From positions 124,001 to 188,000 of the forward strand of contig CALAJN010000014.1 of the NCBI GenBank assembly GCA_937922675.1: DNA of 64,000 nt, in the 5' to 3' direction. This DNA comes from an uncultured Granulosicoccaceae bacterium. Lineage in GTDB: Bacteria; Pseudomonadota; Gammaproteobacteria; Granulosicoccales; Granulosicoccaceae. Of this stretch, positions 17,207 to 29,041 are shown piece after piece. How positions within the stretch are numbered: the stretch's first letter is position 1; the number at the start of each line of letters is the position of its first letter. The position numbers were made by a program, and so were the translations under genes. The notes beneath the pieces were generated by a model that was not told the DNA's origin, did no database searches, and worked only from the letters and a program-made list of their open reading frames with translations.

Positions 17207-19117
17207 TCAGCGCTTGCCGCCCTTCTTGCCTTTTTTCTTGCGTTTGCGCACAGGCGTGCCACCGGCGGCAGGTTCGTTGCCCGCATCTGCCGATTGACTC
17301 GCTGACGGTTGATCAGTGGCTTCATTCTGCACATCAGAGGGCGTGTCGGACTGCAAGCTGACTGGCAGATCTGTGGATGTCGCCGAAGCCTGAGCGTTGT
17401 TGGCGCGTTCGGCCATCGCAGCGAGCCGCCCCATCAGACCCGGTTTGCCATTGTCTTTGGGTGGCTCGGGGTTATCGCCTATGACATGTCGTGTGATGTA
17501 GTACTGCTGCGCGATGGAAAGCGTGTTGTTGACCACCCAGTACAGAACCAGACCTGCGGGGAAAAAGGCGAAGAACACACCAAAGATCAGCGGTAGAAAC
17601 TGAAAGACCTTCTGCTGTATCGGGTCAACCGGTGCCGGATTGAGTTTCTGCTGCAGATACATGGTCGCCGCCATGATCACCGGCAGGATGAAGAACGGAT
17701 CGCGTATCGACAGATCCTTGATCCACAGCATCCATGGCGCATGACGCAGCTCTACGGATTCCAGCAGGGTCCAGTACAAGGCAATGAACACTGGGATCTG
17801 AATCAGCATCGGGAAACACCCGCCAAGCGGATTGACCCGCTCTTTCTTGTAGAGCTCCATGGTGGCCTGCCCCATGGCCGCACGATCATCACCGTGTCGC
17901 TCCTTGAGACTGGCAAGTTTTGGCTGCAGCGCTTTCATCCGCGCCATGGACTTGTAGCTCGCTTCAGAGAGCTTGTAGAACACAGCCTTGATGCAGAAGG
18001 TCACAAGGATGATTGACCAGCCCCAGTTACCGATGAAGCCGTGAATGGTTTTCAAAAGCCAGAACAAGGGCTGGGCAAGGATGGTCAGCCAGCCGTAGTC
18101 AACCGTTAACCTGAGGTTCGGTGCAGCTTGTTCCAGAATGTCCTGAACCTTGGGTCCGATAAACGCCTTGGTCTGCATGGAAGCTTCTGCGCCAGGCGCC
18201 ACAGTAGTCGCAGCTGACACCATCCCTACCAGATAACGGTTTTCTCCAGGCAAATGACGTGAGTAGGCTGTATTGACCTCATCTGCCGTTGGTATCCAGG
18301 CGGTCGCAAAATAGTGCTGAATCATCGCCACCCATCCGTTAGTTACATCAACGTCGAGGTTTTCATCCTCCATGTCGCCGAAGTCATACTTTTGGTAGAC
18401 GTCTTCAGGATTGCTGTAGACCGCGCCAATATAGGTATGAACAAACTGCTGACGCTCATCTGAAGTGGCAGGCTTGCGCTTGAGCTGGCGATACTGATTA
18501 AAGGTGTAGGGTGCATCGCTTGAATTCTGTACGCGGTAGGAAACACCAACCTCATAACTTCCTCGCGAAAAGCTCAGTGTCTTGGTGACCTTGATACCGG
18601 TGCCCGATTCCCAGTGAAAGGGTACATCGAGTGTGTCTTGATCATTACCCAACACATACTCTTCAGCTTCAGGCCTGAACAGCTCACGATGCGTCGGCGC
18701 TGGATTGTCACCGGCCGCTTGCAAACCAGACTCTGCGACCAAAAATCGATTGGGCTCTCTGCTGACCAGGGTAAACGGTTCAGACTGATTATCGACATCG
18801 ATACCGTATTCGAGCAAGTCTGCCCGGGTGATGGTAGCGCCGAGGGAATCGATCTGATAGGCGACAAGATCAGTGCGTACTGAAACCTGTGCAGAATCAA
18901 CGGTAGCCACCACAGGGTCAGCGGCGGTAACTGAACTCCCCGCAGGCGCAGCGGGCGCGCCAGGTGCATCCAGCGCAGGCGCAACAGTACTCTGCCCCTC
19001 TGCTGCAAGCTCGGTTACCGGTACCTGAGGTGTGTGGTATTCGGCTAGCCAGGTCTGATAGATGATCAGGCTGAGAAAGCCAAGCGCCAGATACAGAAAC
19101 AGTCGTTGGGTTTCCAT
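17207..19117 (-). CDS. yidC: Membrane protein insertase YidC
   Basis: Inner-membrane insertase that acts alone or with SecYEG. 636 residues from ATG 19117 (METQRLFLYLALGFLSLIIY), the canonical signal-anchor start. A low-complexity Ala/Pro linker (about 45-75) precedes the periplasmic beta-domain (about 80-370), followed by the conserved five-helix core starting at FWLLKTIHGFIGNWGWSII. The core retains the cytosol-facing Arg in KAVFYKLSEASYKSMARMKALQP region and the motif NPLGGCFPMLIQIPVFIALYW. The C-terminal tail is long and ends in a strongly basic RKRKKKGKKGGKR, which could help ribosome docking. It is 2 bp from yidD. Confidence 0.97.
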   Translation of the reverse strand: METQRLFLYLALGFLSLIIYQTWLAEYHTPQVPVTELAAEGQSTVAPALDAPGAPAAPAGSSVTAADPVVATVDSAQVSVRTDLVAYQIDSLGATITRADLLEYGIDVDNQSEPFTLVSREPNRFLVAESGLQAAGDNPAPTHRELFRPEAEEYVLGNDQDTLDVPFHWESGTGIKVTKTLSFSRGSYEVGVSYRVQNSSDAPYTFNQYRQLKRKPATSDERQQFVHTYIGAVYSNPEDVYQKYDFGDMEDENLDVDVTNGWVAMIQHYFATAWIPTADEVNTAYSRHLPGENRYLVGMVSAATTVAPGAEASMQTKAFIGPKVQDILEQAAPNLRLTVDYGWLTILAQPLFWLLKTIHGFIGNWGWSIILVTFCIKAVFYKLSEASYKSMARMKALQPKLASLKERHGDDRAAMGQATMELYKKERVNPLGGCFPMLIQIPVFIALYWTLLESVELRHAPWMLWIKDLSIRDPFFILPVIMAATMYLQQKLNPAPVDPIQQKVFQFLPLIFGVFFAFFPAGLVLYWVVNNTLSIAQQYYITRHVIGDNPEPPKDNGKPGLMGRLAAMAERANNAQASATSTDLPVSLQSDTPSDVQNEATDQPSASQSADAGNEPAAGGTPVRKRKKKGKKGGKR

Positions 19118-19119
19118 TG

Positions 19120-19389
19120 TCAGGTCGTTTCCGATACAGGGCGTGGGTGGCTTTCGGGTACCAGATCTACCCCGCCTGGATGAAAAGGATGACAGCGACA
19201 GACGCGGCGCGCAGCAAGCCAGGTGCCGCGCACGCTTCCATGAACCTCTATCGCTTCGAGTGCATAGGCAGAACAGGTTGGATAAAACCGACACCGTGGT
19301 AGGAGCAAGGGGCTTACCCAGCGTCGGTAGATCCGGATCGAGCCGAGAACAGCGGAACCGATGATGCCTCTTTCGTTGTGCCCGCTCAT
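19120..19389 (-). CDS. yidD: Membrane protein insertion efficiency factor YidD
   Basis: 89-residue small membrane-associated protein that assists YidC insertion. Conserved core [34 protein letters not shown], with three Cys and the basic-hydrophobic pattern of YidD, split here by the long RFYPTCS block. The ATG at 19389 overlaps the rnpA stop by 4 bp (ATGA), indicating translational coupling; the next gene, yidC, starts 2 bp after its stop. Confidence 0.95.
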   Translation of the reverse strand: MSGHNERGIIGSAVLGSIRIYRRWVSPLLLPRCRFYPTCSAYALEAIEVHGSVRGTWLAARRVCRCHPFHPGGVDLVPESHPRPVSETT

Positions 19390-19826
19390 GATCGAGCCTT
19401 GCCCGCTATCAGCTGCGCCCACAACTTTTCAAGTGCCGCTCTGAGCTCTGCTGGTGAGGCCGTGCACGCTGCGTCCCGGTTCATGAGGACAACGTGTCTG
19501 TTCCCGAGCGAGCTGCGGTGGTGGCGAAAAGACTCTCTGGCCACACGCTTGATCCGGTTGCGATCATGGGCTCTGCGCGCTCTTTTCTTGGCAACTGCCA
19601 AGCCGAGACGAGCACCCCCTTCCGACACATCACAGGCCAACAAGGTCCAGTATCGATCACTCAGTCGACGATTACGACGAAATACAACACCAAAGGCTGC
19701 ACCGTCGAGCAAACGGGCCTCGCGCGGGAATCTGAAGTCGTCCGGTTCCTGTCGCGAATCGCCGAGTTGCGCGCCGACTGGATCAGGCGCTGAGACGCGC
19801 CCTGCCCTTGCGACGACGTGCGGCAA
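19386..19826 (-). CDS. rnpA: Ribonuclease P protein component
   Basis: Protein cofactor of RNase P for 5-prime tRNA maturation. The body is clear: [19 protein letters not shown] near the start and the RNR signature in [16 protein letters not shown]. The start is a problem: between the rpmH stop and [10 protein letters not shown] there is no ATG, GTG or TTG in frame. The nearest are TTG 19826 (146 residues, used here), GTG 19844 and GTG 19862 (158 residues), all inside rpmH. So rnpA probably overlaps rpmH out of frame, with an N-terminal extension of about 25-38 residues, or it uses a rare start codon. The product otherwise looks intact. Confidence 0.9.
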   Translation of the reverse strand: MPHVVARAGRVSAPDPVGAQLGDSRQEPDDFRFPREARLLDGAAFGVVFRRNRRLSDRYWTLLACDVSEGGARLGLAVAKKRARRAHDRNRIKRVARESFRHHRSSLGNRHVVLMNRDAACTASPAELRAALEKLWAQLIAGKARS

Positions 19827-19917
19827 GCACAGCGCGCCCGCCACGAGTGGCTTTGCGTGCACGGAAGCCGTGGGTGCGAGCTCGCTTGATCTTGCTCGGC
19901 TGATAGGTTCTTTTCAT
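19783..19917 (-). CDS. rpmH: 50S ribosomal protein L34
   Basis: 44 residues, beginning [20 protein letters not shown] and ending in a run of Arg/Lys ([13 protein letters not shown]), the canonical L34 sequence. Too small for usual ORF cut-offs but unmistakable. First gene of the leftward rpmH-rnpA-yidD-yidC-mnmE cluster, driven by the promoter at 19970-19998. Confidence 0.98.
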   Translation of the reverse strand: MKRTYQPSKIKRARTHGFRARKATRGGRAVLAARRRKGRARLSA

Positions 19918-19933
19918 GGGACGTCGCGGCTTT

Positions 19934-19950
19934 CGTGGCGTAGCGCCACG
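19934..19950 (-). promoter_or_regulatory. Hairpin in the rpmH leader RNA
   Basis: CGTGGCG-TAG-CGCCACG, perfect 7-bp stem and 3-base loop, within the predicted 5-prime untranslated leader between promoter and rpmH ATG. No T-run follows, so it is more likely an mRNA-stability or translational-control stem than a terminator. Confidence 0.5.
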
Positions 19951-19969
19951 GTCTGTCAGGGAACCCGCA

Positions 19970-19998
19970 AGTGTACGACTACCGAAGACTTAGGTCAA
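19970..19998 (-). promoter_or_regulatory. Sigma-70 type promoter for rpmH
   Basis: On the minus strand: -35 TTGACC (19993-19998), a 17-bp spacer, -10 TACACT (19970-19975). The spacing is ideal and the -10 is one to two bases from consensus. It gives a leader of about 45 nt before the rpmH start. Confidence 0.75.
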
Positions 19999-20269
19999 TA
20001 TATTTTATCCAGCACAACAGCACTGGGTGCTTGTTTATTGACAACCACGGGGGTTCCACGGCCAGCGCTGCAGCTGGCCCAGCTCCCGGAAAAAAAACGA
20101 ACCTGTCAGACAACGCCACGTGGGTTATGCGACTACTATTGAGTCGCTACGGTCTGACGCTCGCGACGCCTGATGACCAGCCTAATGAGCGACACACAGC
20201 CTCAGGCTGACTGTGACTCCAGCACCCTGAATCCGGGCGACAGACAGGCATTTACAAGGAGATCCTGAT

Positions 20270-21655
20270 TTGAACGACGTTCTGTGGGCCCAGTGTCTGT
20301 CCAAACTTGAAGCGGAGCTGTCCGAGCAGAACCTGAATACCTGGATACGGCCTCTGCACGCCGTCAGGGAGGGCTCTCGGCTCAAGGTCATGGCACCGAA
20401 CCGTTTTGTGCGGGACATGGTGCGCAACAACTTTCTGGTTCGCATTCAGGAAATTGCCTCACTGTTATCCAGACCCGATGCAGTCACCGTTGAGTTGGTG
20501 ATCGGTTCCGGGCTACAAGTAGCGCCTGTATTGGCTGCAGAGTCTGTCGGGTCAAGAGGCGGCGCAACGGCCAATCTGAGTCGCCAACCCCCTGAGAAAA
20601 GTGAAGTCGTTACCGTGAGCGCCCCAAGCTCGCATGCATCCAATCTTGACCCGGAATTCACCTTCGACAATCTTGTTGAGGGCAAGTCGAACCAGTTTGG
20701 TCGCGCCGCTGCCCTGCGCATTGGACAGGAACCAGGACGTGCCTACAACCCGTTCCTGATCTACGGCTCATCGGGTCTTGGCAAGACCCACCTCATGCAG
20801 GCGATCGGCAACGAAATCGTGCGTCAAAAGCCGGATGCGCGGGTCATGTACCTTAACTCCGAGCGCTATGTCGGCGAAATGGTCAGTGCACTGCAGCACA
20901 GCAAGATCAATCGCTTCAAGCAATTCTATCGGGGTCTGGATGCCCTGCTGATCGATGACGTGCAGTTCTTTGCTGGCAAGGATCAGACTCAGGAGGAGTT
21001 CTTTCACAACTTCAACGCCTTGTTTGAAGGCGGTCAGCAGATTGTGTTGACCTGCGATCGCTACCCCAAGGAAGTCAAGGGTCTGGAGGACCGACTCAAG
21101 ACTCGCTTCGGGTGGGGGCTGACGGTCTCGGTCGAGCCGCCTGAGCTGGAGATGCGGGTCGCTATTCTCAACAGTAAAGCTGAGCAGGTCGGTGTTGAAC
21201 TTCCCAGTGAAGTCAGCTTTTTCATCGCCAAGCAGATCCGCTCCAATGTGCGTGAGTTGGAGGGTGCACTAAGGCGAGTTATCGCCAACTCCCAGCTGAT
21301 GGGCGAGCCTGTGACGCTGGACTTTGCCAAACGCGCTATCGCTGATCTTGTTGCTGTGCAGGCCCGTGTAGTCACCATAGAGAACATTCAGAAGACCGTT
21401 GCCGAGTACTACAACATTCGACTCGCTGACTTGTCCGCAAAGACTCGCTCGCGCTCTATCGCTCGCCCAAGACAAGTCGCTATGGCACTGGCCAAGGAGC
21501 TCACCACTCGCAGCCTGCCTGAAATCGGTCGATCCTTTGGCGGTAGAGACCACACCACAGTTCTGCATGCGGTGCGCAAGGTCGCAGAGCTCAGAGAGTC
21601 TGACACCGGCATACGCGAAGACTATTCAAACCTGCTGCGCACCCTGTCCAGCTGA
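20270..21655 (+). CDS. dnaA: Chromosomal replication initiator protein DnaA
   Basis: AAA+ initiator that binds DnaA boxes and melts oriC. 461 residues from a TTG start at 20270, fixed by the ribosome site AAGGAG nine bases upstream and by the canonical LWAQCLSKLEAELSEQNLNTWI. Domain I (1-85), a Ser-rich linker (about 90-125), the AAA+ domain with GSSGLGKTHLM (Walker A), ALLIDDVQFF (Walker B) and domain IV with the box-recognition signature GRDHTTVLHAVRKV are intact. First gene of the rightward dnaA-dnaN-recF-gyrB series. Confidence 0.98.
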   Translation: MNDVLWAQCLSKLEAELSEQNLNTWIRPLHAVREGSRLKVMAPNRFVRDMVRNNFLVRIQEIASLLSRPDAVTVELVIGSGLQVAPVLAAESVGSRGGATANLSRQPPEKSEVVTVSAPSSHASNLDPEFTFDNLVEGKSNQFGRAAALRIGQEPGRAYNPFLIYGSSGLGKTHLMQAIGNEIVRQKPDARVMYLNSERYVGEMVSALQHSKINRFKQFYRGLDALLIDDVQFFAGKDQTQEEFFHNFNALFEGGQQIVLTCDRYPKEVKGLEDRLKTRFGWGLTVSVEPPELEMRVAILNSKAEQVGVELPSEVSFFIAKQIRSNVRELEGALRRVIANSQLMGEPVTLDFAKRAIADLVAVQARVVTIENIQKTVAEYYNIRLADLSAKTRSRSIARPRQVAMALAKELTTRSLPEIGRSFGGRDHTTVLHAVRKVAELRESDTGIREDYSNLLRTLSS

Positions 21656-21773
21656 GCCGCTGCAATGGGCACAGTTTGAACACCCTCGCGTGTCGTACTG
21701 GAATTGTTGCCTTGAGCCTGTCACGATCCAGCTGCAGACAGTTTCCGGTGCGGTGAATGAACCTTGTCAAAGT

Positions 21774-21782
21774 TGTGGATAA
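21774..21782 (-). promoter_or_regulatory. DnaA box, perfect
   Basis: TGTGGATAA on the plus strand, the reverse complement of consensus TTATCCACA. It is followed two bases later by GCGATCGC, which includes a GATC. Confidence 0.85.
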
Positions 21783-21831
21783 GCGATCGCGTGTTCAAAG
21801 ATCAATGGACAGGTTTCATCTAATCCCCAAT

Positions 21832-21840
21832 TCATCCACA
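21832..21840 (+). promoter_or_regulatory. DnaA box, one mismatch
   Basis: TCATCCACA, one base from TTATCCACA, in opposite orientation to the box 58 bp to the left; a GATC follows at 21842. Confidence 0.65.
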
Positions 21841-21998
21841 GGATCAACACTGGAACACAGTCGACAAATACCGACCTTGTACTTGCGATAAGCTGCTGAA
21901 TGTAAAACAGTTTTGTGACTCATGCACTGTTTTGACAGAGGCTAATAACAGTAATAATCAAGTCAGTATTCCTTTTCAAACTCTCTCTTACTTGCTCG

Positions 21999-23105
21999 AT
22001 GAAATTCAGTGCACAACGTGAGTCCCTGCTTGAGCCACTGCAGCAAGTTGCAGGTGCTGTCGAGCGTCGACAAACCAAACCCGTACTCGGCAATGTGTTG
22101 TTTGGCTGCACAGACAGCGGGATTACGCTGACAGCGACCGATGGCGAAATAGAACTCTGTTCCACGACGCAAATTGCCGTCGATGAACCTGGTTCGATTA
22201 CGGTGCCTGCTCGCAAACTGCTGGAGATTTGCAGACATTTACCCGAACAGGCGCGTCTGAATGTGGAAGTGACCGGTGAGAAACTCGTACTCAAGGCCGG
22301 GCGTAGTCGCTTCACACTGGCGACCCTGCCAGCAGAACAATTCCCGGAATCTGAACCGTTGAAGGGCGGGCAAAAAATTGTGCTGCCGGTTGAATCAATA
22401 CGCGAAGCCATGCGAGCAACAGCGTTCTCAATGGCTCAACAAGACGTGCGTTTCTATCTGAACGGCATGCTGGTAGAAATTGGATCAGAGCGTGTTTGCT
22501 GTGTTTCTACCGATGGGCACCGATTGGCGTGGTCTCAAGTCAGCACAGACGTATCTCCGGAGACACCCGTCCGAGCGATTATTCCGCGCAAAAGTGTCGG
22601 AGAATTGACCAAGGTACTCAGTGTCGCTCCTGATGATGGCACGGTGGAGTTGCACCTGACTGATCAACAACTTCAGGCGACAGTTGCTGATGTCCGCTTG
22701 ACCACGAGATTGGTTGATGGTCGTTTCCCGGACTACAAGCGCGTCATACCGATCGACGGTGACAAGGAATTGGTGATGGACACTCAAAGTCTGCGTCAAT
22801 CTCTTACACGGGCATCGGTGCTTTCCAACGAGAAATACCGGGGTGTGCGACTAACACTGGACCAGAGTGTATTGACCATTTCCAGTAACAACCCTGAACA
22901 GGAAGAAGCCATCGACGAGCTGGAGGTGGACTACCAGGGGCAATCCACCGAAATCGGATTCAACGTGACCTACCTCCTGGAAGCACTGGGGGCGATAGAT
23001 ACAGAGTCGGTTCGCTTGATCCTCAAGGACAGCGGTAGCAGCCTGTTGATAGTTCCGGATGGCAGTGCTGATTGCAAGTACGTTGTCATGCCCATGCGCC
23101 TGTAG
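21999..23105 (+). CDS. dnaN: DNA polymerase III beta sliding clamp
   Basis: Ring-shaped processivity clamp. 368 residues, the family's usual length. It begins MKFSAQRESLLEPLQQVAGAVERR and ends in YVVMPMRL, where the last residues form the usual clamp C-terminus. Conserved blocks include RKLLEICRHLP, GLVEIGSE-like NGMLVEIGSERVCCVSTDGHRLA and VDGRFPDYKRVIP. Lies between the putative oriC and recF. Confidence 0.98.
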   Translation: MKFSAQRESLLEPLQQVAGAVERRQTKPVLGNVLFGCTDSGITLTATDGEIELCSTTQIAVDEPGSITVPARKLLEICRHLPEQARLNVEVTGEKLVLKAGRSRFTLATLPAEQFPESEPLKGGQKIVLPVESIREAMRATAFSMAQQDVRFYLNGMLVEIGSERVCCVSTDGHRLAWSQVSTDVSPETPVRAIIPRKSVGELTKVLSVAPDDGTVELHLTDQQLQATVADVRLTTRLVDGRFPDYKRVIPIDGDKELVMDTQSLRQSLTRASVLSNEKYRGVRLTLDQSVLTISSNNPEQEEAIDELEVDYQGQSTEIGFNVTYLLEALGAIDTESVRLILKDSGSSLLIVPDGSADCKYVVMPMRL

Positions 23106-23149
23106 GGCGACCGAGCCCGCACCAATGATCGGCTGTTAGCACCCCTGGC

Positions 23150-24238
23150 ATGCTCATAAACCAATTTGCGGCCAGTGGATTTCGAAATCTGGATGGTTTG
23201 GTGCTGGAGCCCCACCCTGCCCTGACGTTATTGACCGGTAGCAATGGCTCTGGCAAGAGCAGCGTGCTTGAAGCTATCTACTGCCTTGCCAGTGGGCATA
23301 CTTTCCGTACCAGGCGAGTTCGTGACTACCTCTCCTTTGATCAGGATGCACTGACCCTGGCTGCCCAACTGCGAGACCCTCGCAACGGCTCAGAGCACCG
23401 TTGCGGTCTTTCGAGGCAACGCGACGGTGAAGTGCAGTTGCGCGTGGACTTTGAGACAGCCACGTCCTTCTCTGCGGTCGCTCGCCTGATGCCGGTCAAG
23501 GCACTCACGCCTGATAGTCATCGTTTGATAGAGCAAGGCCCTGAAGAGCGACGTCGTTTTCTGGATTGGGGCTGCTTTCATGGATCGCCAGATTTCATGG
23601 AGGTGTGGCGGCGTTATCGACGAGCATTGACCCAGCGGAATGAAGCCTTGCGACGCCATGCATCGGATGACGAGATCAATAGCTGGAACCCGGCCTTGGC
23701 GACCGAGGGTAGTCGGCTGTCCGAGTTACGTTTGCACTACTCAAAAAACTTAGCGCTTCACGTCAAGAAACGGGCGCAAAGTATTGATTTTCCGTTCCAC
23801 ATGGAACTGGAAATGCGGTCTGGCTGGGATCAATCCGAGTCGCTTGAAGAGGCACTTGGAACGCGCCTGGAGACTCATCGGCGTATGCGGACGACCACCG
23901 ATGGGCCGCATCGCGCTGACCTCCTCGTCCGTGCCGACAAAACACTCGCTCGCCAACACTTGTCGCGTGGGCAACAGAAAGTGCTCGTCCATTTATTGCA
24001 CCTCGCTCAACTGGATTGTCTGCGTGATGACACGGTCGGCACGGCAATCGTGCTGTGCGATGATCTGGGCTCAGAACTCGATGCCGATAACGCTGAACAC
24101 GTGGTAGACCAGATCTTGACCGCCGGTCACCAGGCACTGGTTACCGGCGCTTCATCCATACCCGACGCCCTGCTCGACCGCTGTAGCGACCATCGCGGTC
24201 TGGCAATACAGATGCGGGGTGGCAAGGCCGGAGCGTAG
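23150..24238 (+). CDS. recF: DNA replication and repair protein RecF
   Basis: SMC-like ATPase that helps load RecA at gaps. 362 residues. Walker A GSNGSGKSSVLEAIYCLASG (about 30-49), the conserved GPEERRRFLDWG, and the ABC-like signature SRGQQKVLVHLLHLAQ with the Walker B AIVLCDDLGSELD are present. Starts 44 bp after dnaN in the standard dnaN-recF-gyrB order. Confidence 0.97.
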   Translation: MLINQFAASGFRNLDGLVLEPHPALTLLTGSNGSGKSSVLEAIYCLASGHTFRTRRVRDYLSFDQDALTLAAQLRDPRNGSEHRCGLSRQRDGEVQLRVDFETATSFSAVARLMPVKALTPDSHRLIEQGPEERRRFLDWGCFHGSPDFMEVWRRYRRALTQRNEALRRHASDDEINSWNPALATEGSRLSELRLHYSKNLALHVKKRAQSIDFPFHMELEMRSGWDQSESLEEALGTRLETHRRMRTTTDGPHRADLLVRADKTLARQHLSRGQQKVLVHLLHLAQLDCLRDDTVGTAIVLCDDLGSELDADNAEHVVDQILTAGHQALVTGASSIPDALLDRCSDHRGLAIQMRGGKAGA

Positions 24239-24260
24239 TACAATCGGAGGGTTACGGTGA

Positions 24261-26840
<2,580 letters not shown>

Positions 26841-26933
26841 ACTATCGTAAGGAGGGTAGGGGCGTCGGGTGTGCACTCGGCGTTCCACAGCCATCCCCGT
26901 GCCTGCCCTCTGACCACACTGTTGCCCGTTCTC

Positions 26934-29009
26934 ATGTCGCAAGAAACTCTGGTTGTTCGTCCTGCTTTCTCGTCCATTGATCTTGAACAGATTGAAGCGG
27001 ACCTGGAAAAGCTTCTTGGTCATTGCCAGGACACAGTAGATTCCGTTGTCGCCAAGGCAGAGGCTGGCTCGGTCTCATGGGCGTCTCTAAAGCAGCCTTT
27101 GTCAGATGCGCACAACCAGCTCAGTCTGTTCTGGAGTCCCGTATCACACTTGAATTCAGTCATGAACAGTGATCGATTACGTGCGGTGTACAAGGCGTCC
27201 CTACCGAAGCTGACAACATACTGGACGGAGTTGGGGCAAAATCGGGGTTTATATAATGCAACACTGGCACTAAAAGAAAGTACTGAATATGCACAGCTCA
27301 ACGATGCAGAGCAGCGCGAAATAGATAACGATCTGCGCGATTTTGAACTCAGTGGTATCGCTTTGTCCGCAGAAAAACAGCAGCGTTATCTTGAAATAGC
27401 GACCACCTTGTCTCGCCTTGCAACCGAGTTTTCGGATCACGTACTCGATGCGACCAATTCCTGGCAGCTGCTTATAGATGATGAAGATCGTCTTGACGGT
27501 TTGCCTGAATCGGCCAAGGCGGCGGCCGCTGAACGGGCCAGGCAGGCTGACAAGGATGGATGGTTGCTGGACCTGCAATTCCCCACCTATTACGCCGTCA
27601 TGACGTTCGCTACTGACAGGTCGTTGCGCAAGCAGCTGTACACCGCTTTTTGCACGCGTGCCTCCGATCAGTGGGTAGATGAGTCGAATGCCGACAGCGC
27701 TGGCTGGGACAATGCGCCATTGATACAAGAGATTTTGAGCTTGCGTGCAGAAAAGGCTCGAATGCTGGGTTTTGACTCCTATGCGGACTTGTCGATCGTG
27801 CGAAAGATGGTCAGCTCACCCGAACAGGTGATGAGTTTTCTGGATGATCTTGCACAACGTGCCGTTCCCGCTGCGCGCAGAGAGTTTGCAGAACTCGAAG
27901 CGTTTGCCAGGAGCAAGCTTGAGCTGGATTCACTGCAAGCCTGGGATGTGTCTTTTGCGAGCGAGCGATTGCGTCAGGATACGTTTTCGTTGTCTGAAGA
28001 AGAGCTGAAGCCTTATTTTCCGGCCTCACGTGTCATTCCAGGAATGTTCCAGATTGTCGGGCGATTGTTCGATGTCAGCATTGAACAGATAGCGGATGCC
28101 GATGTGTATCACCCGGATGTGGCCCTCTACCGTATAAACGACAAGACGGGTCAAGTGCGCGGTGAGTTCTACATGGACAACTACGCGCGCGAGAAAAAGC
28201 GCGGTGGTGCCTGGATGGATGTGTGCGCGTCCCGGCAGCGCACATCGAACGGTGTGCAAATTCCGATCGCCTACCTCACCTGCAACCTGACTCCACCGGT
28301 TGGCGATGATCCTGCTCTGCTGACCCATAATGAAGTCACGACACTGTTTCATGAGTTTGGTCATGGCCTCCATCACATGCTGACACGTGTCGATGTCGCA
28401 GGAGTATCTGGCATTAGTGGTGTTGAATGGGATGCGGTAGAGCTGCCCAGTCAGTTTCTTGAAAACTGGTGCTGGGAGCGTGAGTCACTTGACATGATTG
28501 CGGCGCATTACCAGACCGGGGAGTCCTTGCCTGATGCTTTGCTGGAGCCATTACGCGAAGCCAGAGATTTTCAAGCCGCCATGGCGCTTGTGCGACAGCT
28601 GGAATTCTCTTTGTTCGATATGCATTTGCACCTCGAATCGCGAGCGCTGGAAGAGGGCGGGCCAGCTGATGTCGAGGCTACGCTGAAGAAGGTGCGGGAA
28701 GCGGTTGCTGTTACACCGATTCCGACATTCAATCGCTTTGCAAACAGCTTTTCACACATTTTTGCCGGCGGCTATGCTGCGGGCTACTTCAGCTACAAGT
28801 GGGCCGAGGTCTTGTCAGCTGATGCGTTTGAGCGATTCCGTGAAGAGGGGCTGTTCGATCGTGATGCCGGGCAGGCATTTCTCGAGGAAATACTGGAGCG
28901 CGGTGGTTCGCGCAAGGCTATGACATCCTACGTGGCGTTCAGGGGCAGAGAGCCGAGTATCGACGCCTTGCTCAGGCAGAGCGGATTGGACGTTGATCAA
29001 GCAGCATGA
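26934..29009 (+). CDS. prlC: M3 family oligopeptidase (oligopeptidase A type)
   Basis: Cytoplasmic zinc metallopeptidase that degrades short peptides, including cleaved signal peptides. 691 residues from ATG 26934; an upstream in-frame start at 26871 lacks resemblance. Zinc-binding HEFGHGLHHML (His about 473) with the distal Glu in SQFLENWCWE, and the C-terminal FSHIFAGGYAAGYFSYKWAEVL are hallmark M3 features. No signal peptide. Stands alone between gyrB and ubiD, co-directional with both. Confidence 0.95.
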   Translation: MSQETLVVRPAFSSIDLEQIEADLEKLLGHCQDTVDSVVAKAEAGSVSWASLKQPLSDAHNQLSLFWSPVSHLNSVMNSDRLRAVYKASLPKLTTYWTELGQNRGLYNATLALKESTEYAQLNDAEQREIDNDLRDFELSGIALSAEKQQRYLEIATTLSRLATEFSDHVLDATNSWQLLIDDEDRLDGLPESAKAAAAERARQADKDGWLLDLQFPTYYAVMTFATDRSLRKQLYTAFCTRASDQWVDESNADSAGWDNAPLIQEILSLRAEKARMLGFDSYADLSIVRKMVSSPEQVMSFLDDLAQRAVPAARREFAELEAFARSKLELDSLQAWDVSFASERLRQDTFSLSEEELKPYFPASRVIPGMFQIVGRLFDVSIEQIADADVYHPDVALYRINDKTGQVRGEFYMDNYAREKKRGGAWMDVCASRQRTSNGVQIPIAYLTCNLTPPVGDDPALLTHNEVTTLFHEFGHGLHHMLTRVDVAGVSGISGVEWDAVELPSQFLENWCWERESLDMIAAHYQTGESLPDALLEPLREARDFQAAMALVRQLEFSLFDMHLHLESRALEEGGPADVEATLKKVREAVAVTPIPTFNRFANSFSHIFAGGYAAGYFSYKWAEVLSADAFERFREEGLFDRDAGQAFLEEILERGGSRKAMTSYVAFRGREPSIDALLRQSGLDVDQAA

Positions 29010-29041
29010 GCGTAGCTGCATGAGCTCAGGCGTGTAGCTCG

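Larger units (their letters stand above)
19918..20269. other. rpmH-dnaA divergent spacer
   Basis: 352 bp with the rpmH promoter and leader to the left and the dnaA leader to the right. It contains an AT-rich patch (19996-20007) with TTATCCAGC, two mismatches from a DnaA box, and the dnaA ribosome site AAGGAG at 20256-20261. In Pseudomonas a spacer like this carries oriC, but the clearer boxes here lie after dnaA. Confidence 0.6.
21656..21998. other. Candidate origin of replication (oriC) in the dnaA-dnaN spacer
   Basis: 343 bp with no gene. It has one perfect DnaA box, one with a single mismatch, another similar 9-mer TAATCCCCA with two, four GATC sites between about 21724 and 21845, and an AT-rich tract (about 21890-21985) next to dnaN that could be the unwinding element. 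Transcription of rpmH and dnaA diverges just to the left, as expected at an origin. It must also include the dnaN promoter if dnaN is transcribed separately. Confidence 0.65.
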
